Assembly (NCBI RefSeq): GCF_932526225.1
Contig: NC_064040.1
Location: 8,033,181-8,097,180, forward strand
Length of the DNA stretch: 64,000 nucleotides
Origin: Nematostella vectensis
Taxonomy: Eukaryota; Cnidaria; Anthozoa; Actiniaria; Edwardsiidae
Direction: 5' to 3'
In this document: in pieces, positions 1 to 15,900 of the stretch
How the letters are laid out: each line of letters starts with the position of its first letter
Position numbering within the stretch: position 1 is the first letter of the stretch
Translations under genes and position numbers: made by a program
The notes under the pieces: generated by a model
What the model was told of the DNA's origin: nothing
Seen by the model: only the letters and a program-made list of their open reading frames with translations
Database searches by the model: none

Positions 1-229
1 AAAAAGATAGAATCGCGACGGAACAATAAAAGAAAGTAGGTTAGTAAACCAATTGCGTAAACATGACTGTGAACTGAGTGATCGAGGAAGTAGGAGGAAA
101 TAGAATAGATGGATGAAAGGAAGAAAGACAAGGCAACACAGTGGGAGCGAGAGTGCCCCATTAGTGTTTGCACTTCAATTTCTGAATACCCTCCTAGGGG
201 TGACAATACCATGACCTCTTCCTACCGTG

Positions 230-429
230 NNNNNNNNNNNNNNNNNNNNNNNNNNNNNNNNNNNNNNNNNNNNNNNNNNNNNNNNNNNNNNNNNNNNNNN
301 NNNNNNNNNNNNNNNNNNNNNNNNNNNNNNNNNNNNNNNNNNNNNNNNNNNNNNNNNNNNNNNNNNNNNNNNNNNNNNNNNNNNNNNNNNNNNNNNNNNN
401 NNNNNNNNNNNNNNNNNNNNNNNNNNNNN
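230..429. other. Assembly gap of 200 N
   Basis: Exactly 200 undetermined bases. The round length suggests a fixed-size placeholder, so the true distance between the flanks is unknown. Confidence 0.98.
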
Positions 430-5068
<4,639 letters not shown>

Positions 5069-5131
5069 ATGTTTTTTTATGTTGATGCTTGGGTTAGAAA
5101 GCTTAAAACCGTTTTGTCTATTGCAGTCAAC

Positions 5132-6451
5132 ATGAACATCACCAATCAAACCAACAGCTCGACTCTACCCTCCCACATCCATCCCAGCTACCCCCGCGAG
5201 CTCAGGCTTTTCATGCGATCCGTGGAGGGATTGACGACTATTGTGGGTATCCTGTGTAATGTTCTGGTGTGCGTAGTGATCCTGGGGCGCGCGCGCAAAT
5301 CCGCCATCTCACATTATCTGCTGAGCCTCGCCACCGCTGACCTAGGTATCCTCATCTTTATCGTCCCTGTGTTCATTGTCCGCATGGAAGCCGTCACGTG
5401 GCCATTCGGGGAGTTCGGCTGCGTGTTTATGCTACCACTCGCCGAGATGTTCTACCCAGCGTCCATTTGGACAATAACCTTCATCGCTGTGTCGAGATAC
5501 ATCAGCATTGTTAGAAGATCCCATCTCCGCCCCCGCGTGCGAGGCACCAAGTCCTTGAAAGTCACCAAGGCTACCCTCGCGGGTATCTGGCTGGCGGCGT
5601 TCCTGTCAGGAAGTCTCCCGATGTTCTTCATGTTCAGGCTGATTAAAGTGCGCTTCAAATGGTTTTGCTCACCGCAGTGGCCGGCGCGTAACACTATAGC
5701 TTACGTACGAGCGTACCATCTAATCACCTCGCTTATCCACTACTTTATTCCGCTTGTTATCATTCTGGCGACTTACTGCACCATTCGCAACACCCTCGAG
5801 AGTAGCATCGACTTCCATAAGAAGATGCACCAAGGCAGAAAGAATGAAGACTCCAACACCATCGCCCTCAACATCAAATCCAAGCGGATCTTGACTCCCT
5901 TAGTGCTGGCCTTTGCAATTCTCATGCTCCCAGTCACCTTAGCAAGACTCCTACAACTATTCAATGTAGCCATCCATTACTACTTGCTTTCGGACATTTT
6001 CCTGCTTTGCTTGGCCACCAATAGTGCGATAGATCCGTTCATTTACTACATGGTGAATTCGGAGTTCCGCACGGACCTGATAAATATGTTCAAAGCTAGA
6101 CCACGTCTGCCTTCGCGTGCCAGCAATATCTCCCTCACTGTAACGTCCCTGCCGAGATCCGGGCGAACTCTGAGTGTGTGCCGGAACACGAGCGACGGGA
6201 ATGTGCGCAATGAGCCGAGAGACTTGCAAGAGATTGATTTTGCAGTGTTCCCTTACACGCGCACTAACAGTGATGCAGGACTTACCTTTCAGGCAAGAGG
6301 AAGGGGGGAGGTGGATCTGTGCGGGATAATACAAAGGGAGGGGAGGGATACTAATTGCAATTGGGACATCCAAAGCGATAGTAGTTCTGGCATCAAAGAT
6401 CCAACAGAGGGATGCTCTGTTATTTGTGAAAATCGTAACGCCATTGAGTGA
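5132..6451 (+). CDS. Class A (rhodopsin-like) G protein-coupled receptor, peptide-receptor type
   Basis: Seven-transmembrane receptor of 439 residues in one exon; the ligand cannot be deduced. I chose the Met at 5132 because the sequence before it (ttgcag, then TCAAC and ATG) looks like a 3' splice site ending a 5' UTR intron. The resulting N-terminus is short, with N-glycosylation sequons (NIT, NQT, NSS) and no signal peptide. The open frame extends upstream to 5069, giving 21 more residues if unspliced. Visible class A landmarks: TM1 with GILCN; TM2 with LATAD; the conserved Cys at the top of TM3 (FGCVF) and its partner in the second extracellular loop (FCSPQW); Pro of TM6 in LMLPV; TM7 with NSAIDPFIYY. 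The TM3 end reads SRY instead of DRY, and the TM6 CWxP motif is degenerate. A long Ser/Thr-rich tail of about 120 residues follows. The family resembles galanin/allatostatin/orexin-type receptors, but this is a broad assignment. Confidence 0.93.
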   Translation: MNITNQTNSSTLPSHIHPSYPRELRLFMRSVEGLTTIVGILCNVLVCVVILGRARKSAISHYLLSLATADLGILIFIVPVFIVRMEAVTWPFGEFGCVFMLPLAEMFYPASIWTITFIAVSRYISIVRRSHLRPRVRGTKSLKVTKATLAGIWLAAFLSGSLPMFFMFRLIKVRFKWFCSPQWPARNTIAYVRAYHLITSLIHYFIPLVIILATYCTIRNTLESSIDFHKKMHQGRKNEDSNTIALNIKSKRILTPLVLAFAILMLPVTLARLLQLFNVAIHYYLLSDIFLLCLATNSAIDPFIYYMVNSEFRTDLINMFKARPRLPSRASNISLTVTSLPRSGRTLSVCRNTSDGNVRNEPRDLQEIDFAVFPYTRTNSDAGLTFQARGRGEVDLCGIIQREGRDTNCNWDIQSDSSSGIKDPTEGCSVICENRNAIE

Positions 6452-6686
6452 AGTGATAGGGCTGTTTCCAATGCAAAGACACGCAAAGAATGTATATACC
6501 GTAAAAAAAAATCCGATTGCAACGCTAATGCATCTTATGGAATTATCATATACATACGAACGAAATATCATCAATAAAATCAAGCAGTTAAAAAAAACTT
6601 TTTTTTGCATTTCTTTATGGGCCAACATGGAGAGGTGTGTATTAATCAAATCAACAACGAAAATAAAAATGAAAGTACATAAAGAC

Positions 6687-7430
6687 TGCTGATACAGTTT
6701 CCAAGGGTTCCCCATAGTGCCACACAGGTAACTGCTGATACAGTTTCCAAGAGTTCCCCATAGTGCCACACAGGTAACTGCTGATATAGTTTCCTAGAAT
6801 TCCACAGTGCCACACAGGTAACTGCTGATACAGTTTCCAAGAGTTCCCCATAGTGCCACACAGGTAACTGCTGATATAGTTTCCTAGAATTCCACATAGT
6901 GCCACACAGGTAACTGCTGATATAGTTTCCTAGAATTCCACATAGTGCCACACAGGTAACGGCTGATACAGTTTCCAAGAGTTCCCCATAGTGCCACATG
7001 GGTAACTGCTGATACAGTTTCCTAGAATTCCACATACAGCCACACAGGTAACTGCTGATACAGTTTCCTAGAATTCCACATACAGCCACACAAATAACTT
7101 CTGATACAGTTTCCAAGAGTTCCCCATAGTGGCACACAGGTAACTGCTGCTACAGTTTCCTAGAATTCAACATACAGCCACACGAGTAACTGCTGATACA
7201 GTTTCCAAGAGTATTATTTCATAAATAAAGTTTCTGAGAGTTCACCATAGTAACACACAGGTAAGTGATGATATTGTACAGTAGTTTCCAAGATTTTATT
7301 ACAGATAACTGCTGACATAGTATCACAGAGTTTACAGTAGTGTCACCAAGACTTTTCCACAGATAACTACTGTTACCTTTTTCAAGAATTCACATAGTAT
7401 AATACAGTTAAAGCAACCGCTGGTACGGCT
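6687..7430. repeat. 46-bp minisatellite in the 3' flank of PRPF31
   Basis: About a dozen copies of a unit running from ctgctgatac to cacacaggtaa. Copies are near-identical up to about 7210, then degenerate progressively towards the PRPF31 stop codon at 7452. Each good copy carries ACACAG followed by GTAACT, a donor-like string on the plus strand. The array lies between the convergent 3' ends of the GPCR gene and PRPF31 and probably lies in the 3' UTR of one of them. It makes several frames spuriously open. Confidence 0.92.
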
Positions 7431-7451
7431 TTCGAGAGTTCATTGATTTTA

Positions 7452-10400
7452 TCAATCCTTCTTTGCAACCTTAAGGAAGCCAGCAGTGCTAGAGAAGTAC
7501 TTTGCATTCGCATCTGCCACCTTCTTCTCTGCGGCTTGTGGGTTGACAATCTCTAGACCTTGCAAGGGAGTGAAGGCAACACTAGATGCTGTCCCTGAGA
7601 CTGTACTACGAGCACTGCGAACCGTGGACTGACCTCCATACCCTTGAGACTGCTGAAGACTCCGCTATAAAAAGAAGCAACAACAAATAAGTTTAGTTAC
7701 AGTTAATTTCACAAAACTTTTCCACGGGGGGTTAAGAACTTCGTTGGGTAGTTGGGAACCTAGTTCGCAACCTAAGTTCCCAACTTCGATTTTAAGGTTG
7801 GGCTCTTCAAAATGAGTTAGAAAAATATAGATTTTAGATCGATGATGTAATGGAAATTAGACTATTACACTGTAAAGTTTGTTATATTTGAATTTTATCT
7901 GAGCTCTGATAAGAAAATGAGAAGGGTTCCCACGGCGAGAGCTAAAAATAACCTTCACATACACAAGCACGGCTTCCAAACAATCAAAGTGACATTTTCA
8001 CATAAAAAGCGGTGACTAGAAATAGAAAATGTTAATTAATTATTAAGTATAGCCCGCAAACATGCATTGGCATTTTTAGCCCTTGCTTCATAAAAGGATT
8101 TCTCTCCATTTTGAAGGGCCCAACCTTAAAATTGAAGTTGGGAAATTAGGTAGAGAACTTGGGTTCTTGACAACACTAGTTCCCAACTTCCCATCAAGTT
8201 CCCAGCCCCCCGCGGATAAGTTTTGTGAAATTAACTGTATCAGTTTACCTTTTAGAAGATATATACAGAGCAACATAATATTTGACAAAACTATCTCAGC
8301 CTAAGGACCATGCATAATAGTTTTGCTTTTAGTGAATTCTTCCCTGTCAAGATATTCTGAAATTGAGTGGTCAAGAAAGTTTTTGAAACTTTTTATATTA
8401 TTTAAAATAAGGGGAAAAATAGGTAGCATGGGGATGTGTCAACATTGATATCTGCACCACTCTACCAGCATACAATACAGAAAAGCCCTTTGAGTGGCTG
8501 TTATATGTTCTAATATTTTCAAGAAGTATTTGTGATTACGGTGCAATACCTGCAAACGTTTGGAGATGGAGACTTGTGTCTTCTTGTCAACCGCAGGTGT
8601 CCGCACCCTACCAGTATTCTCCTTCCTGCCGAGAGTTCCCACGGAGAAACCCAAGTCAGTCTGATACACATCCTCCCCAATCTTGCCAAACTCAACCTTG
8701 TTGGCTTGTCTCCTCATCTCTGTCACTGCAAACTTCTCCTTCATCTTTCTCACTCTACGGCCACCTCTTTTTTTCCTTGGGGCGTCATCTGGTCTCGGCA
8801 ATGCCTTGGCTTCCTTGACAGGTGGAGGCTCAACCATCTTTTCAAATTTCTTGTCAATCTCCTCTTGCAGACGTTTCCCTATTGTACCTTCAGTACTCTC
8901 GTGGAAGCTGTCGACTCGGGCAGCAAGAGTGCATTTTGCAGCAACAATACGAGCAGCTTTCTTTCTCATGTCCTGAGGCATGTTCTGCAAAAAAAAAAAT
9001 GTCATGTAAGAGCTTATTCATTTCTGGTTACATTTGAGCAAACCTATGAGTAAAAAGAATGAAAACAGAAATCTCCCCATTTCAAGTTCGACAAAATCAG
9101 TCAAACTCAGTATGTACATCCGATAGTGAGCCTCAAAGCATCAAACAATGCACAGTAGTCACCAATCTGCTGCTGCTAAAAAAATACAGATACACACATG
9201 TGGAGGGGCCCTATGTGCCACCGGTCACAAGCAAGACAGGGGCAGGCACCCCAGGAGGGGGCCTAGCACATCACTTAAACTGTTTGGGCAGAATGTATGC
9301 TGTGCTTACGGATTTTTACATGCTAAAGTTGATTAAGAGATAATTTTTGGTTTTTGGATTCATAAAGTGAGAAATGACTTTTCTAGGACTTACTCTACGT
9401 AGGTCCCTTTTACCCATTAATGGACCATCCCCAATTTTTTTTTTTTTTTTGCTGCTGCCATTCACTCATAGAGCAGACATTAGCATGTATATGCTTAAAA
9501 TGTGATGTTTGGTTTACATCCATGATGTTTTGGGTAGTTGTGGATGAATCATCTATTGTTTTGGTGGAAAGGTTTACCCAAAGACTTGGTTTTGAAGTTT
9601 TCTAATTCCTGTTTTTTTTTTTGTGGGAGGTGGCACACATTTTCATAATATATATAATACTGTATAGAACTCTTACCTGTACAATTGGACTGAAGTAAAT
9701 AAACCCAGTATGTGGAAGTATAGCAGCACTCGAGAAGCCAGACAGAGTTTTCTTCTGTGCTCCAAGGATCATAACATTACACGCAGGCATCTTCCCAAGG
9801 TTGGTCAGTCCACCAGCCGCACCCATAAGCTTTGCCGCAGTTGATGCCCCAACAATAATTGATATATTAGGAGCAATGAAAGCCATCCTAGACTCTACAT
9901 ACTCAAAAATTTTCAACTTAGCATCTAGTAAATGTGTCACCATTTGACAAGCCTCAAACACTCGTTCAATTTCTTCATCATCTAGTTTCTCTCCTTGCGT
10001 TGTTGAGGCAGTCACACTGATAACCATCTTGGTTGCCGGTGGTAAGATATCTGTGAGGTCAACTTTTGTCACTTCAAGCTCATTCCCCAGTAATTCAACC
10101 GTTCGTATGTAATCCAATGCATGTGGAACAAGCGATTCAAGCTCAGGAAAGCGTTTAGAGTACAAATCACGCAGATATTTATGAATTATCCCTATCTCAT
10201 TATCGACCTCTGCCGTAAGGTTATTGGCCTCAACTATCAGTTGATACTCGGGATCCGCTTCCGCCGGACCAAACACTTGATTCCGTGGTTTTTCACTGAA
10301 TTCTGTAATTCTTGCTAGAACACTGGTCAGCTCTTGACTGTCTCTGAGTTTGGCGACGTGTTGAACAGATTTGGAGATGTCCCCAATATCTGTAGTCTCC

Positions 10401-10501
10401 ATCGCTTCTTCGATATCATTTTCGTTGTCCCTGTAGTCTAGATCTATACCTTCTTCTCCTGCTTCTTCGAGATCTGCCAACAATTCGTCCGCCAGAGACA
10501 T
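7452..10501 (-). CDS. PRPF31: Pre-mRNA processing factor 31 (U4/U6.U5 tri-snRNP 61 kDa protein)
   Basis: Core spliceosomal protein that binds the U4 snRNA 5' stem-loop with the 15.5K protein and bridges U4/U6 to U5 in the nucleus. Three exons on the minus strand: 10501-9677, 8984-8550 and 7664-7452, all joined in phase 0 at GT-AG borders, giving 490 residues (human about 499). The N-terminus MSLADELLADLEE is the family signature. A NOSIC region follows (about residues 90-145), then a Nop domain (about 190-320) including GASTAAKLMGAAGGL and NLGKMPACNV, split by intron 1. The nuclear localisation patch RKKRGGRRVRKMKEK is in exon 2. The C-terminal block TASSVAFTPLQGLEIVNPQA in exon 3 is nearly invariant in the family. 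Intron 2 contains a small inverted-repeat element. The gene is divergent from SNRPD2. No breaks seen. Confidence 0.97.
7700..8237. mobile_element. Non-autonomous inverted-repeat element (MITE) in PRPF31 intron 2
   Basis: The ends are inverted copies: left CAGTTAATTTCACAAAACTT, right AAGTTTTGTGAAATTAACTG, each flanked by TA. Further inverted similarity extends inward (for example ttcccaacttcg / gaagttgggaa). No coding capacity. The TA flanks suggest Tc1/mariner-type mobilisation, which is an inference. Confidence 0.8.
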
Positions 10502-10874
10502 TTTTCACGGTTCTTTAGAAGAACACTGAAAACAGGCGGCTTTTTACAGAATAACTCGCTGCGACGCGGAAAGGAAATAAACACACTAAAGAAGGGAATG
10601 TTAATTCTACTTCTAGCTCTGAGAACTAAGCTTTTAAAGCTTGAATACCTTTTTCTACGACAACAAATAAAATAAAGGTGAAAATTGTACGTCGTCGCCA
10701 CGTTCAGTATTCGTGACGGTAGCACTCTCAGCATGATCTACGCATGCCCAGTAACAGTTTGTGCGCCCGCGGTACGGCAAGTTAAACGACCTCGAACGTT
10801 GCCGCTCGTCGCTCGTTGAACATTTGTGTTGCTGCGTTCCAATACGGAAAATCTGCAACCATCTTGCGAGCAGA
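10502..10874. promoter_or_regulatory. Shared bidirectional promoter of PRPF31 and SNRPD2
   Basis: 373 bases separate the start codons of the divergent genes PRPF31 (minus) and SNRPD2 (plus). The interval must hold both 5' UTRs and both promoters. The half next to SNRPD2 is the more GC- and CpG-rich part. I see no clear TATA box, as expected for housekeeping genes. Transcription start sites cannot be placed. Confidence 0.75.
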
Positions 10875-11565
10875 ATGACATCCTTGTAAGTTTTTAACTG
10901 ATATGCATGGATCACATCTATTACGATCATTCTATGTCATTATTTTTCGTGAATCCATTGAGTTTTTAAAAGTTTCTTCCAAACCTATCCGCCGTCGATT
11001 GTCTTTCTTCTGGATGGGGCGCTTGAAAGCAAGACAAGAATGATATTTTGCCATTCAAAATAAAAAAAATAAGCGTGTGTACAGTCGTTGTGTCTGCATT
11101 TGGTATCTAGCTATATGTTACTCTATTTTATTAGGCGAATGTATACATTTATTCCCGTCTGTCATTCAGCGTCTATACCATGCAAATGTTGACGAATCTA
11201 TCTCACTTCTTTACAGACTTACAAAACCCAAGTCAGAAATGACTCCAGAAGAGCTCGCACAAAGGGAACAGGAAGAGTTTAACACAGGACCTCTCTCTGT
11301 GTTGACCCAATCTGTGAAAAACAACACACAAGTTCTCATCAACTGTAGAAACAACCGAAAATTGCTGGCTAGAGTGAAAGCCTTTGACAGGCACTGTAAC
11401 ATGGTTCTGGAAAATGTTAAGGAAATGTGGACTGAAACTCCCAAATCTGGCAAAGGAAAGAAGAAAGCTAAGCCAGTCAACAAGGACAGATATATTGCTA
11501 AAATGTTTCTTCGAGGGGACTCTGTGATTTTAGTACTAAGAAATCCTCTAGCGACGGCGAAGTGA
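10875..11565 (+). CDS. SNRPD2: Small nuclear ribonucleoprotein Sm D2
   Basis: Subunit of the heptameric Sm ring around the Sm site of U1, U2, U4 and U5 snRNAs. Two exons: 10875-10885, only 11 bases, encoding M-T-S and two bases of the next Leu; and 11217-11565. The join at GTAAGT / ttacag restores [17 protein letters not shown], matching the SmD2 N-terminus. Total 119 residues (human 118). Sm1 and Sm2 signatures are present: [29 protein letters not shown] and [14 protein letters not shown]. The Lys-rich loop [10 protein letters not shown] is typical of D2. The second exon alone is open from 11077, but that start is intronic. The gene is head to head with PRPF31, another spliceosome gene. Confidence 0.97.
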
Positions 11566-12947
11566 GACTTATGTACTTCACCTTTATACTATAGTATACT
11601 CTAATGAGTGTACTCATCTGGGCCAGGAGTGACTGTATTATAGTGCATTTACCATCTTTTTTTAATCAAGAGCATTCATTTAGCTATTACTTGATAACAA
11701 CTCAACTTTTATTTTCTGTTAAAGGACAGTTGATTATCAATGTATTTTGAGCAAAGACTGACGAAATGGTTGCCAGTTGGAATTAGTACTTCATGTGTTG
11801 TGCTAATTGTATGTTTTTTCAACTCATCCTAGCATGCTATTGATGTAGTATAACTGTCATAAAAACAGCTCCACTGCCATACTTGTAGAAATATATCTTT
11901 TTTAGCTTCGAAAACTAAAGCTTTCAATCTCAACCATTTTATCCCTTTGGATTATCTCTAATCAGATAATAAGAACATATTTCCTTGCTTTTAGCTACTG
12001 TTTGAAGTGCTATACACCTATTTCAAATAAGTGTTTCATGGGTAACATATAAATGGCTGATCTCTAAAAGCCATGAAAGACCCAAAAAGCACTGTGGGTT
12101 ATGAATAGATTCTCCTATTGCGACCTTATTTGGATAAGATGACACACCTGGTGTATAAAATATTTAGCCACCTTCAACTGCTCAACCAGGCAGAAGATGA
12201 TGGACACTGGTAGTGCTTTGAGTAACTGTGATTGTGATTGAAGAAAAAGATTTTGCCTCCCCTGCTCAAGTTATTGAGTGCTCGCCCCCAGGAACCACGC
12301 GGCTTAAAATACAAAATGGCGCCCGATCAACGAAAGGAGAGGGTTTTCTGTGATGATAACACGGCCTGCTAGCAGGCTAGATTCAATGATGTTATATAAA
12401 GGCTGTAAGAATATTGTGGGCTCGTAAAAAATGATAGAGAGAAAGATGATTAATGAATGGCCAGGGTAAATTTGCACCTAATTTCACAGGCAGCCCAAAT
12501 TCTTTATAAGTACAATCTACTGTTTTGATGGGGATATGCAGTAGTTTTACAGTGTTTATATGGGATCGTAAAAGAGTCATAGATAGCTCCTACTGGTTAT
12601 TTCCTTGTAATTTTTGAAAATATTGGGGGGCACATGCCCCCAGTGCCCCACCCCCTGCTACGCCCCGGTATTACCTTCTTGGATTTCAATATAAGGCAAC
12701 TGCATGCCTTTTTTCCAAAAATCCCTTGTAGCCAAGGCTGTGATCACGTGCCATAAAAAAAACTATGTGAGGGAGAAAAAAGGTAGGTTGAGGAGGGAGG
12801 AAAAGTAGTGTCTTCCAAATAAAAAATTCCCCAATGGGTGGGTAGAAGGGGGCTGCCTGTGGTTGCTGAGGCGAGCGACACAAACAAGATGGCGGACATT
12901 AGATGATATCTTGATTTTAGCCTTTCGTAATAAGTTTACCTCGAAAT
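11566..12947. other. Intergenic region, no gene recognised
   Basis: Contains the SNRPD2 3' UTR and the BABAM2 promoter. AT-rich, with no conserved open frame. The last 200 bases before 12948 presumably hold BABAM2 regulatory sequence, but no element is identifiable. Confidence 0.6.
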
Positions 12948-15900
12948 ATGGCCGTCGATATGATCGATAGGTTCAACCCAAAGCTCGCTAAGTACATATC
13001 GGCCCTCACAGCTGCAGAAGAGCTTTGTTTAAGCGGTGAGCCACCGCAGATTAAGGACCCCAAGACAGGGTTAGTGTCATTCATTAAACCAGTGTTTAAC
13101 CCTTATGTATTTTGAATTCAAAGTAAGTGGCCGTTGCCATTCTTTAGAATGACTAAATGATCTCTCCTTGTAGTGAAAGCTATCCCCCAACCAGCGCAAG
13201 GTGCCATGATCGATTCAAAGTCGTCATTCCTTTTGCTGGACAGACATTGAGGTGTAAGTTCTCAATCCCTTCGTGTTGCTGATCAACAATAAATTTCTAA
13301 GGTCTGTAATCTTTATCTAACGAAGACAAGTTATTGTCTATCTTTGCAGGGGAAGTGATATTTAGTGATGTTGATATGCCTCCCGACCTTTCATTTGGCT
13401 CACACGATGCAGGGTTTGTCCCAGATATTACTTCTTTACAGGTTAGCATTGCAGTATGGAGGTAATCCTGGGGTGCTCAATTGATAAAAAACAATAATCA
13501 GAAATCAAATTGATCAGTCAATATTTGTCTCCATAATCAGTAAACTGATATTGATCGATTAGACAATGAACCATCAATAGAAGGTCACTAGCAAACACAG
13601 ACCAATCAATAACAAATCATTACTTAACCACAAACAATCCCAATAAACTATCTTTCATTGGTCATAATTTTTTTGTCCATTGATTATCAAATTTGGTTGA
13701 TTAAGTGTCATCAACTGTTATCAACCTACCCCGAACGAAATTAGTTCTCAAGATCTACAACAGCCCAGCAATGAGTGAGATCAGGCATGTGCTTTGGGGT
13801 GTGTGTAGGATTCACGTTGTGCCTAGAGATGAATTGTAGGATGTGTGTTGTTCCTAGGGGTGTGTATATTAGGGTGTGTGTTGTTCCTAGGGGTGTGTAT
13901 ATTAGGGTGAGTGTTGTTCCTAGGGGTGTGTATATTAGGGTGAGTGTTGTTCCTAGGGGTGTGTATATTAGGGTGAGTGTTGTTCCTAGGGGTGTGTATA
14001 TTAGGGTGAGTGTTGTTCCTAGGGGTGTGTATATTAGGGTGAGTGTTGTTCCTAGGGGTGTGTATATTAGGGTGAGTGTTGTTCCTAGGGGTGTGTATAT
14101 TAGGGTGAGTGTTGTTCCTAGCGGTGTGTACATTTAGGCTGAGTGTTGTTCCTAGGGGTGTGTATATTAGGGTGAGTGTTGTTCCTAGGGGTGTGTATAT
14201 TAGGGTGAGTGTTGTTCCTAGGGGTGTGTATATTAGGATGTGTGTTGTTCCTAGGGGTGTGTATATTAGGGTGAGTGTTGTTCCTAGGGGTGTGTATATT
14301 AGGGTGAGTGTTGTTCCTAGGGGTGTGTATATTAGGGTGAGTGTTGTTCCTAGGGGTGTGTATATTAGGGTGTGTGTTGTTCCTAGGGGTGTGTATATTA
14401 GGGTGAGTGTTGTTCCTAGGGGTGTGTATATTAGGGTGTGTGTTGTTCCTAGGGGTATGTATATTAGGGTGTGTGTTGTTCCTAGGGGTGTGTATATTAG
14501 GGTGAGTGTTGTTCCTAGGGGTGTGTATATTAGGATGTGTGTTGTTCCTAGGGGTGTGTATATTAGGGTGAGTGTTGTTCCTAGGGGTGTGTACATTTAG
14601 GGTGTGTGTTGTTCCTAGGGGTGTGTATATTAGGGTGTGTGTTGTTTCTATGGATGTGTATATTAGGGTGAGTGTTGTTCCTAGGGGTGTGTACATTTAG
14701 GGTGTGTGTTGTTCCTAGGGGTGTGTATATTAGGGTGAGTGTTGTTCCTAGGGGTGTGTATATTAGGGTGAGTGTTGTTCCTAGGGGTGTGTATATTAGG
14801 GTGAGTGTTGTTCCGAGGGGTGTGTATATTAGGGTGAGTGTTGTTCCGAGGGGTGTGTATATTAGGGTGTGTGTTGTTCCTAGGGGTGTGTATATTAGGT
14901 TGAGTGTTGTTCCTAGGGGTGTGTATATTAGGGTGAGTGTTGTTCCTAGGGGTGTGTATATTAGGGTGGGTGTTGTTCCGAGGGGTGTGTATATTAGGGT
15001 GTGTGTTGTTCCTAGGGGTGTGTATATTAGGGTGAGTGTTGTTCCTAGGGGTGTGTATATTAGGGTGAGTGTTGTTCCTAGGGGTGTGTATATTAGGGTA
15101 AGTGTTGTTCCTAGGGGTGTGTATATTAGGGTGAGTGTTGGGCCTAGGGGTGTGTATATTAGGGTGAGTGTTGTTCCTAGGGGTGTGTATATTAGGATGT
15201 GTGTTGTTCCTAGGGGTGTGTATATTAGGGTGTGTGTTGTTCCTAGGGGTGTGTATATTAGGGTGTGTGTTGTTCCTAGGGGTGTGTATATTAGGGTGAG
15301 TGTTGTTCCTAGGGGTGTGTATATTAGGGTGAGTGTTGTTCCTAGGGGTGTGTATATTAGGGTGAGTGTTGTTCCTAGGGGTATGTATATTAGGGTGTGT
15401 GTTGTTCCTAGGGGTGTGTATATTAGGGTGAGTGTTGTTCCTAGGGGTGTGTATATTAGGATGAGTGTTGTTCCTAGGGGTGTGTATATTAGGGTGTGTG
15501 TTGTTCCTAAGGGTGTGTATATTAGGGTGAGTGTTGTTCCTAGGGGTGTGTATATTAGGGTGTGTGTTGTTCCTAGGGGTATGTATATTAGGGTGAGTGT
15601 TGTCCTAGGGGTATGTATATTAGGGTGCGTGTTGTTCCTAGGGGTGTGTATATTAGGATGAGTGTTGTTCCTAGGGGTGTGTATATTAGGGTGAGTCTTG
15701 TTCCTAGGGGTGTGTATATTAGGGTGTGTGTTGTTCCTAGGGGTGTGTATATTAGGCTGAGTCTTGTTCCTAGGGGTGTGTATATTAGGGTGAGTGTTGT
15801 TCCTAGGGGTGTGTATATTAGGGTGTGTGTTGTTCCTAGGGGTGTGTATATTAGGGTGTGTGTTGTTCCTAGGGGTGTGTATATAAGGGTGTGTGTTGTT

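Noticed and set aside
5957..6769. 270-codon minus-strand open frame overlapping the GPCR
   Set aside because: It is the antisense shadow of a well-supported receptor gene and runs into the 46-bp minisatellite.
8532..9053. Plus-strand open frames of 80-173 codons
   Set aside because: Shadows of PRPF31 exon 2 on the opposite strand, with no family signature.
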